Shown here: positions 56,658-64,000 of the stretch, piece by piece
Position numbering within the stretch: position 1 is the first letter of the stretch
How the letters are laid out: every line of letters starts with the position of its first letter
Made by a program: the position numbers and the translations under genes
The notes under the pieces: model-generated
What the model was told of the DNA's origin: nothing
The model's database searches: none
The model's input: only the letters and a program-made list of their open reading frames with translations
NCBI GenBank assembly: GCA_020466095.1
Contig: CM035806.1
Location: forward strand, 159,955,667 to 160,019,666
Source: Chlorops oryzae
Lineage: Eukaryota; Arthropoda; Insecta; Diptera; Chloropidae
Reading direction: 5' to 3'
Length of the DNA stretch: 64,000 nucleotides

Positions 56658-58050
56658 CTAATTGCAATATAAAAAGAATTTATTATTGCACTTATCGATG
56701 GAAAAATTAAAAAAAAGAAGAATAATATGCTTCGTTTTGCGTCAGTCTTCTGGACAGAATGCACATTGAGTCACAAGTGGTTGATGTTAAAAGAGCCAAC
56801 CGCTTCACTGGTCTTAAGCCCAGAAATTCGACGATTATTGTACTTATTATTAATTTTCTTTGTTTTTCAATTTCGACTTTTTCGTCCTCCACTTTTTTAT
56901 ATGAGAATTCTCTTAAACGTTCAACGTTTCCCCGTGCCATAGCAAGCTTCATTATTCACATTTCTAATGGAACTGTTTTTTTTTTCTGGATGCTTTCCTA
57001 GATAATTTTCTTTCCCTAGAGCTAAAGAAAATAGCTTCGTAATAGTCATCCCGTTCAGTCAGAGTGCATTATTCTTATAGGTATTTATCTGTTTTTTCGA
57101 GCACGAGAAAAATTCTCGTCTTCTCAATTTTATGCACACACGTATGCATGTACATATGTGTATACATACATATATCCAAAGAATTATGACTCTCTATTTT
57201 AGTACCCTAAAGTAGTTAGCCATTGGATGTATAGTATGTACTAAGTAACTCACAGGGAAATCCAAAGGCAGTGGCAGTAGCAGTTGCAATCACGATGCCG
57301 CTATCATCGTACGGAATCTTTCTGTTGTCAAGTTAACTGCTTTTGCATAAAAGTCAAAAAATGCAATTAACTTTTTCTTGCTTCTTTCTCGCTAGCGATT
57401 TTGCTTTTGGCTTAACCTCAGAAACCGTTAATCACGTTTTATAGCTCACATTTGGCAGAGTCGTGGCTCGGTGTGTCATAGTGTAGTATAGCGTTTTACC
57501 ATGGCAATGTGCCACTACAGCGCTGCATACATACATGGCCAGCAACAATACGTTAAGTCCCTATGCCAGTCGATCAAGTGCCTGAAAAGGTTACCTCGGC
57601 TTACGGAAAAAGGGAAAAAGTGTCTTGTATCCTTTTTTAATGAAGTCAAATTTAGCAAAATGGCCCGGACAGAAAAATGAAATGTACGAAGGAATAGACT
57701 ACGGCGAATGCTTTTCGTCTTGAAGATAATGTGCCGAAATTTTATGGGAATGCAGGAATGTTGTGCTGCAGATTTATGCTTATTGTTGTTTGTTTTCTTT
57801 CTGCTCGTAGTTTTAAGCATAATCATCGTCATTTAGTTAAGTTCATTCGCAGTGGAATTCAGATCTGATTGTAGAAAGATTTGAAGCGAAAATCTTGACT
57901 TGATACAATAAATGATATGGGGGAAAAAATAATACAGCCTCTGTGGTAATAATAACAACAACAATTGTTAGGTGATACAAATAAGAATGTCACCAAAAAT
58001 AACAGCAGACAAAACAACAATTCGATTTGCTGTTATTGGCTTCTATTCCA
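56658..58050. other. Upstream stretch of the antisense gene, no exon assigned
   Basis: An 82-codon minus-strand frame (56707-56952) contains a charged VEDEKVEIEKQRK segment but lacks splice or domain support. Otherwise no gene seen. CATA-type microsatellite near 57130-57175. Confidence 0.35.
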
Positions 58051-59000
58051 TTTAATTTTATTCTCTATCATTTCCATTCCATTCAATTACATACTATTTC
58101 ATTTCATTTCATTCTATTTCATTCCATTACATAACATAACATTTGAATCCATTCGATTCCATTCCATTCCAATACATACATTCCATTCTATTCCAATACA
58201 TTGAATTCCATTCCATTCCAATGTATTCCATTCCATTCCAATACATTCCATTCCATTCCAATACATTCCATTTCCATTCTATTCCATTCCGTTCCATTCG
58301 TTCCATTCCGTTCCATTCCGTTCCATTCCGTTCCATTCCATTCCATTCCATTCCATTCCATTCCATTCCATTCCATTCCATTCCATTCCATTCCATTCCA
58401 TTCCATTCCATTCCATTCCATTCCATTCCATTCCATTCCATTCCATTCCATTCCATTCCATTCCATTCCATTCCATTCCATTCCATTCCATTCCATTCCA
58501 TTCCATTCCATTCCATTCCATTCCATTCCATTCGATTCCATTCCAATACATTCCATTCTATTCCAATACATTCAATTCAATTTCATTCTATTCCATTCCA
58601 TTCCATTCTATTCCATTGCATTCCAATACATTCCATTCAATTCCGTTCAATTCCGTTCAATTCCATTCAATTCAATTGAATTCAATTCAATTTCATTCAA
58701 TTCAATTGCAGTCCAATAAATTCCATTCTATTCCAATACATTCCATTCTATTCCATTGCATTCCATTCCATTCCAATACATTCAATTGCATTTCAATTCT
58801 AATACATTCCATTTTATTCCAATACATTTCATTCCATTCTATTCCAATACATTCCATTCCATTCTATTCCAATACATTCCATTCTATTCCATTCCATTCC
58901 ATTCCATTCCATTCCATTCCAATACATTCAATTCCATTCCATTCGATAATATTTCATTCCATTCTATTATTCCATAATTTCAATTCCATATTCTAGTATG
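58051..59000. repeat. (ATTCC)n satellite-like array, about 0.95 kb
   Basis: Pentanucleotide TTCCA/ATTCC repeats. About 200 bp (58331-58530, 40 units) are perfect; flanks carry variants (ATTCT, ATACA, ATTCG, ATTCA). Degenerate units run on to about 59190. All frames are open on both strands because of the 5-bp period, producing spurious IPFHS and EWNGM repeat proteins. Confidence 0.95.
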
Positions 59001-59230
59001 TATGTATGTATATCCATTCCATAACATTTGTATACTTTTCAATCCATCCATGCAATACGTTCTAATACGTTCCAAAAAATTCCATTACATTCCATTCCAT
59101 TCGATTACATTCCATATATTCCATAACACTCCAATACATTTCAATAAATTCAAATGCATTCCAATAAATTCCAATACGTTCCAGTACATTCCAACTCAAT
59201 GGAAAAGCCATTGTATTCGTTTTGAAATTA

Positions 59231-59400
59231 CAGTCGAAACTCTCTATAATGAACTTCTCTATAGGGAATTTCTCTCTACAGCGAATCTACTAATGGCTTT
59301 TTCGCAACATTTTTAATGCCTTTTTTCTCCTTATAACGAATTCTTACTGTCACGAATTTTTTTCCGGTCCCTTAAAATTCATTATAGAGAGTTTTGACTG
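59231..59400. mobile_element. 170-bp TA-flanked MITE, pogo/Tc1-like
   Basis: CAGTCGAAACTCTCTATAAT and the inverse of ATTATAGAGAGTTTTGACTG match except one base; TA borders both ends (59229-59230, 59401-59402). Internal AACGAA/TTCG motifs are typical of pogo-type MITEs. Confidence 0.85.
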
Positions 59401-59402
59401 TA

Positions 59403-61123
59403 TTTCTATTCTTTCGTAGCAAGCCATAGTAATATATTTTCAGCAACTGATTAGACAACATCAGATACAACACCATCCATGCGATCTCAATGCAGCGAAC
59501 ATACATACATTGAAAACAGATACATAAGTACGTACAGTAGTCCGATTGGCATTTACTTGCTTACTTACATTTCCTGCAACATTTTATTCTTCACCTTCTT
59601 TTGCTAGTGCTTAACTTCCTTTGGGGCATATTAAAGTCATTAAGGCAATTGAATACAACCATTCATGCATTTAGTCAGTCAATCAGTCGGTTAGACGTTC
59701 GGACAGACTCAAAAACGAACAAAAAATCCGCTAGCGAACGAAGAAAGAAGAAGAAATAATTGGCCATGTTGTGCGTCTAAGCATCTAATTTGCGGCACAA
59801 CATATTGCCGCTGGTTTGGATTTTAGTGCACTGCACTCGCACTCGCACTCGCACTGGCACTGGCACTCAATCCAAAACATTGGCACCCAGTATGATTTCA
59901 TTTAAATATTTTCTCCTTTCTCCTCATTTTGTTTAGGTGACTTAATCTCTTCTATATTTGAAGCGCAGCGAAGAGCGCAACAGCTGGATTAAAATTAGCT
60001 TTAAATTTCAGTAAACTTTCCAGCATCGTCGAAATTATTGTTTGGAAACACTAGAAAACTATGCCACCGAAATGGCTGATTGATAGTTGAACGGGGTAAA
60101 CTAATCGGGATAATGAATACGTTTGACCAAATCAAATTAAATCAAATCAAATCAAATCAGATGAAATTACAGTCAAGAAGACTTAGCCCAATTTCGTGGC
60201 TTGGTCGACGATCGAAATCTTATTTCGAGTTGTAGTCTTGAATAGCACGATTTACTCGACGAACGGATGATCATCGGACTCAAATTGTTGAGTGCTACTT
60301 AAATTGATAGAATCAATTATGCAACTGGATGAGCTGCAATCAAAGAGTTCTAACTGAAATGAATTGAACCCTAAGAGGAGCTATCCGGTTTTAGATTTTT
60401 TTTCAAATATTTTTTCATCTTTTGATCATTTGCGAATAATTTTTAAGCTATATTTCCCAGCGAGACTTTTATGCATGAGTGAAAAAGCATACATTTTTCT
60501 TTCACTCAAGATAAGCAGAGGAAAATGGCATTACTTCCTAGATCCAATGACATTGCCATTGCCATTGTAGAAGGTATTACTTCAAAAATCTTTGACAAAC
60601 TTCAATACATTTTTGCAAGCAAAATATGCAGAATAACCGCAAAAACTCACTTCCATCGCACCAAATATATTCATAAGCACTTTTTAGTTTTATAGCTTTC
60701 ATTAACCATTAACCGAATGTCACAAATGTTTGAACCGAACCCCTTTTTTGCAAAGGTTCAGGGTTTCATTTTTTGAATGCAACTATGCACAGTGGTCCTT
60801 CCCATAGGGCAAATCTAAAAAAATCGAAGTCGATATTCTTGTGAAATTAGTATCGATACCATCCATCTCTAATTTGAGTGAGGTAACCACGACTAAATTT
60901 TTATTGTGCAAATTTTAACCCGAAATGGTAAAAAAAATTGCGTTAGAAGTGGGAACACGTGTTAACAAATTTTTTCAGTTTGAGAAATTCCCGAACCGAA
61001 TTCCCACGTCCCTGGTTTTAATACTAGTACATTATCTTCACATTTGGGTTGTGCTCATCCGTCTGTGCATATTCGAGATAATGGGCTTTTTGTCGTTTAT
61101 AACTTATAAATTATAAGCATCAA
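59403..61123. other. Intergenic stretch, no gene seen
   Basis: Contains (CACTCG)n-like repeats near 59830-59870 and (AATCA)n at 60130-60160. At 60845-60875 GTATCGATACCATCCATCTC resembles a tip of the TATCGATA hAT MITE family. Open frames at 60364 and 60925 are not recognised. Confidence 0.4.
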
Positions 61124-61638
61124 GCCCAAAATCCGATATTGCGAGAGCCCGATGCGAGAGTGCGCGACGTCACGAAAATGTCTTGCGTGACGCATTTCAA
61201 TCTCCAATGAGAGTATTGCGTCACGCAGATGATAGCATCATTTCGCTTCTAGTAATGCAATATTTGAACCGAGTACCAATCTAACGAGTACCGAGTACTC
61301 ATAAAAATTATACGCTATCACTTGAGTTTAAATTTTAATTCAAAATTTTCAAAAATTTTCAAAATGAACTAAAGCTCGCGAAATATTCTTATAGCTCTTT
61401 TTGACGGAACAGTGAACAGTTTTTGTTTTATTAGTTTAAACGAGTACCCAATAGCGAGTAATCAAAAAATAGCTACATCATTAGCCTGTCAAGTTGCCTC
61501 GCAACGAGAAATATTCAATTTTTCAAAATTTTCTCGCTACAAGGTCTCGCAGTGCGCTACATTGGAGCTTGAACCATATGATTGAATGTATTGAAGTTTC
61601 GTCTCGCGCTCTCGCAATGTTGGATTTTGGGCTTCAAT
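61124..61638. mobile_element. Inverted-repeat element, AAGCCCAAAATCC ends
   Basis: AAGCCCAAAATCCGATATTG at the left and the inverse CAATGTTGGATTTTGGGCTT at the right, continuing with GCGAGAGC / GCTCTCGC. No clear target duplication; interior has GAGTACC repeats, no transposase. Confidence 0.6.
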
Positions 61639-61882
61639 TCCAAAATTTAATTTGGGACATATTTGCTGTGTTTTTTGAGCCTTATCTTTTGCAAAAAATT
61701 TCGGTCTCATTTCAGATTGACGTTTCTGAGGCGAAATAATACAATGCAACCTCCTAAATAATCACATTTCAGTCCCGTAAATTTTCAATTTGCGTTTGCT
61801 CTATATTTTCCCATTGGATTTTTATTAGAACACATATTTGTTTTTTTTTTTTTGTAGCATATGAATGAGCCATTTACGGCTA

Positions 61883-62289
61883 CACTCTAAAAAATGAAAG
61901 TAAAATTACGTTTATAAATACTGTAAATTTATCCCGAAATATTTTGAATTTTGTGCCAAAAATGTGTAAAAGATAATTTTTGTGTCATTTTGCACATGCG
62001 TAATGCATTTTTACATAAAATGCGTACATTTAATCATTAAATGTTTAGGTTTACTCTAAAAACACTAATTTTATACACCTTTAGTAATTTTATTCTTATT
62101 AATGTTTAATTTTGTGGTAAAAATGCCTAATTTTACACAATGTATGTTTAAAATACACAGGGAAGTTTTCCGTTAATTCATAAACGTTATTTTACACACC
62201 AAATTAATTTTAAACCTCAAATGTGTAAAATTATGCATTAGAAGGTAACCTAGTTCCTACTATAATTGTAGTAAACATTTTTAAGAGTG
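61883..62289. mobile_element. 407-bp TA-flanked TIR element, CACTCT ends
   Basis: CACTCTAAAAAATG and the inverse of CATTTTTAAGAGTG, with TA at both borders (61881-61882, 62290-62291). The interior is full of GTGTAAAAT/ATTTTACAC-type repeats. Its end form resembles 25773-26642 and 1026-1997, but it lacks tRNA-like boxes. Confidence 0.7.
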
Positions 62290-62294
62290 TAGCA

Positions 62295-62688
62295 TCCGTG
62301 CAGGAAATGTCGATAGTGAATCTATACTCTTTCTCTACTGACTGCGTCAACAGTACTACTGACCAGTTAAACCCGTCGCAATGCTTTGCGTTATTGACAT
62401 TTAACATTGAGTTGTCATTGAATGTCAACAGTAGACCGAAAAACTATTGACGAACTATTGACAACCTATTGACGTCGGTACTATTATATAGACAAAATGG
62501 AGTACTCTTTCGCTTTATAAGGAGACATGTTGTTGACATGGTCAATAAAGATGAACTATACCTCTTGACAGTACAGTTTCTATAATGACACCGCCCGTAA
62601 ATACTGTTGACGTTGGAACTAGTTCTGTTGTCTATATTGACGTCAATATAGAACATGGGGCCATATGGCGACAGGCTTCCTGCAGGGA
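62295..62688. mobile_element. 394-bp TIR element, TCC(G/C)TGCAGGAA ends
   Basis: TCCGTGCAGGAA and the inverse of TTCCTGCAGGGA. The left 250 bp match 34207 onward. TTGAC/GTCAA motifs recur through the body. Target duplication not evident. No coding sequence. Confidence 0.65.
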
Positions 62689-63848
62689 TATTAGTCGCGT
62701 ATGAAAGTAATCTCGTTTTAATCATCATCAAAAGCGCTCCAAAAAGACTCATCAAGGTGATTTGTGATAAAATAGTGTTCTAAATGCTGGCTAGGTTGGA
62801 ATTAATATGTCAACGAAGGTGTAGAAATTTCATGGCATTAATAATGTACATGCTCGAAACCGTACATGAGGGTAATCGGTACATTTCCTCGCCACAAAAA
62901 AAAAAAAAAAAACGAAAGGGAAAGGGAAAGGGAAAAACTTAAAAAAAAACATGTACCGGCATTTTTTGTTTATTCTGTCGTTTATCTTTTTTTTACTCTT
63001 CCTCCGCTATTTTATAACAAGAAAAAAAAAAAACCCTCCGAAATATTTCCCACTGGGGTAGGTACATACGTATATGCACGATGTCATCAACCGCAATTCC
63101 TCTATTGCTGCCTATTTCGAATAATTTCTTTCAAATGAACCCCCTTCGTGATCACTTAATTTCGTGAAAATTGCAGCATTAAAGACGGACGCCACCAACG
63201 GCTCCAAATTGAGCGTGCGTACACATGTACTGTGTATGTATGTACATTCACATGCAATGTAAATACGTATACATCGTACGTATGAAGACAGAAATTAATT
63301 CCTCATTGTACTGCCTCATTTGAATGCAATTTCCATTGCATTAATGCAGAGTATGCGTCATTTATGTATGTGCAGTTTGTGTGTGTCGATCGCGTGTCTA
63401 CGTACGAGTATGTGGATCCAAGAAGCTAGGCTTGGCATTCTTTAACAAGGATGAAAGTAGTTGAGACGTTCATACATACATATGTATATGTATGTACTTA
63501 TGTACATGTTCATTAGTATTTACCTTCTTTTTACCATCGCCGACCAATTTCGTTGTGTGCTGATCATCCTCATTAAGACTGGCAGAACATGGATCGCGGT
63601 ACCTAGTCAAAAGAAAAGATGTGGAAATGTAACAAAAAAAAAAAAATAAAAAAAATAATTAAAATATAAATTGTACAAAGTAAAACGAAGAAATTCATTT
63701 GCAAATAGAAAATAAAATCATTTAATTTTATTTAGGCAGCCAATTAACTATTCTTATTGTCGTACAAACTACTTCTTAGAGTACACTGGGGTCTTTTGGG
63801 CATGCACGGCTAATTTCGTGCCTGATAAACATTTCAATTTATTGGTAT
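62689..63848. other. Intergenic stretch, no gene seen
   Basis: Short (GAAAGG)n at 62912-62935, A-runs, and CATA/TATG microsatellites (63220-63290, 63470-63510). Confidence 0.4.
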
Positions 63849-63856
63849 GTCGGGAC

Positions 63857-63938
63857 TAGGGAATCCAATACCGCATTCGCGGGATCCCGCGGGATTCAGA
63901 TGATCAATCAAATTTTGGGTGCGGGATTGGATTCCCTA
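63857..63938. mobile_element. 82-bp hAT-type miniature element with perfect 8-bp TSD
   Basis: TAGGGAATCCAATACCGC at the left and the inverse of GCGGGATTGGATTCCCTA at the right, with an exact GTCGGGAC duplication on both sides (63849-63856, 63939-63946). The centre holds the palindrome CGCGGGATCCCGCG. Termini resemble the TAGGG ends of the TATCGATA family. Confidence 0.85.
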
Positions 63939-64000
63939 GTCGGGACCCTAAGGAATTGTATGTGCAAAGGTTTTACTTCGCCTTGTAGGTTCAGATAAAA

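Noticed and set aside
56707..56952. Possible upstream exon of the antisense gene (82-codon frame)
   Set aside because: Ends in a stop rather than a usable donor and has no signal peptide or Cys pattern matching the next exon.
58127..58996. Long open frames on both strands across the pentanucleotide array
   Set aside because: A 5-bp repeat without internal stops is open in every frame; the encoded IPFHS or EWNGM repeats are by-products.

Overview
The window reads as nuclear DNA of a higher (cyclorrhaphan) fly, most like a tephritid fruit fly. The reasons are the AT-rich sequence, the many CATA/TATG microsatellites, short GT-AG introns of about 50-110 bp, insect-type proteins, and a dense crowd of small DNA transposons. 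The species cannot be fixed from the sequence alone. There is no sign of bacterial operons, CRISPR arrays or viruses.

Real host genes lie between 40 and 57 kb. Cytoplasmic tyrosyl-tRNA synthetase (+, 40593-42479, six exons, 525 aa, intact) converges on mitochondrial arginyl-tRNA synthetase (-, 44442-46380, four exons, one apparent 1-nt insertion). The latter diverges from the ribosome-biogenesis GTPase EFL1 (+, from 48956, eight exons readable, 917 aa, then a splice donor with no further exon found). Inside what would be the next EFL1 intron lies an antisense gene for a probable secreted protein with a Cys-rich exon and a Ser/Asn-rich exon (54855-56657, -, with frame breaks). All three named genes serve translation: tRNA charging in cytosol and mitochondrion, and 60S subunit maturation.

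From 1 to 40 kb no host gene could be supported. The region is built of transposons: a relic hAT element with a transposase C-terminus (2190-3609), a 3.8-kb element with about 0.9-kb inverted repeats and a nearly intact transposase (8122-11905), a dead mariner (17730-19086), a Harbinger-like composite (12838-13909), a pogo-like element with about 150-bp TIRs (28331-30080), a tRNA-derived SINE family (three copies), several TIR elements that carry tRNA-like pol III boxes, and many MITEs. At least ten hAT-type elements can be delimited, most with recognisable 8-bp target-site duplications. Two of them carry clusters of TATCGATA, the DREF site.

From 53 to 64 kb the sequence is dominated by long simple repeats: a 246-bp (ATT)n, a 0.7-kb GA/CT tract that forms most of an intron of the antisense gene, and a 0.95-kb (ATTCC)n array. 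More MITEs follow, ending with an 82-bp hAT element with a perfect 8-bp duplication near the right edge.
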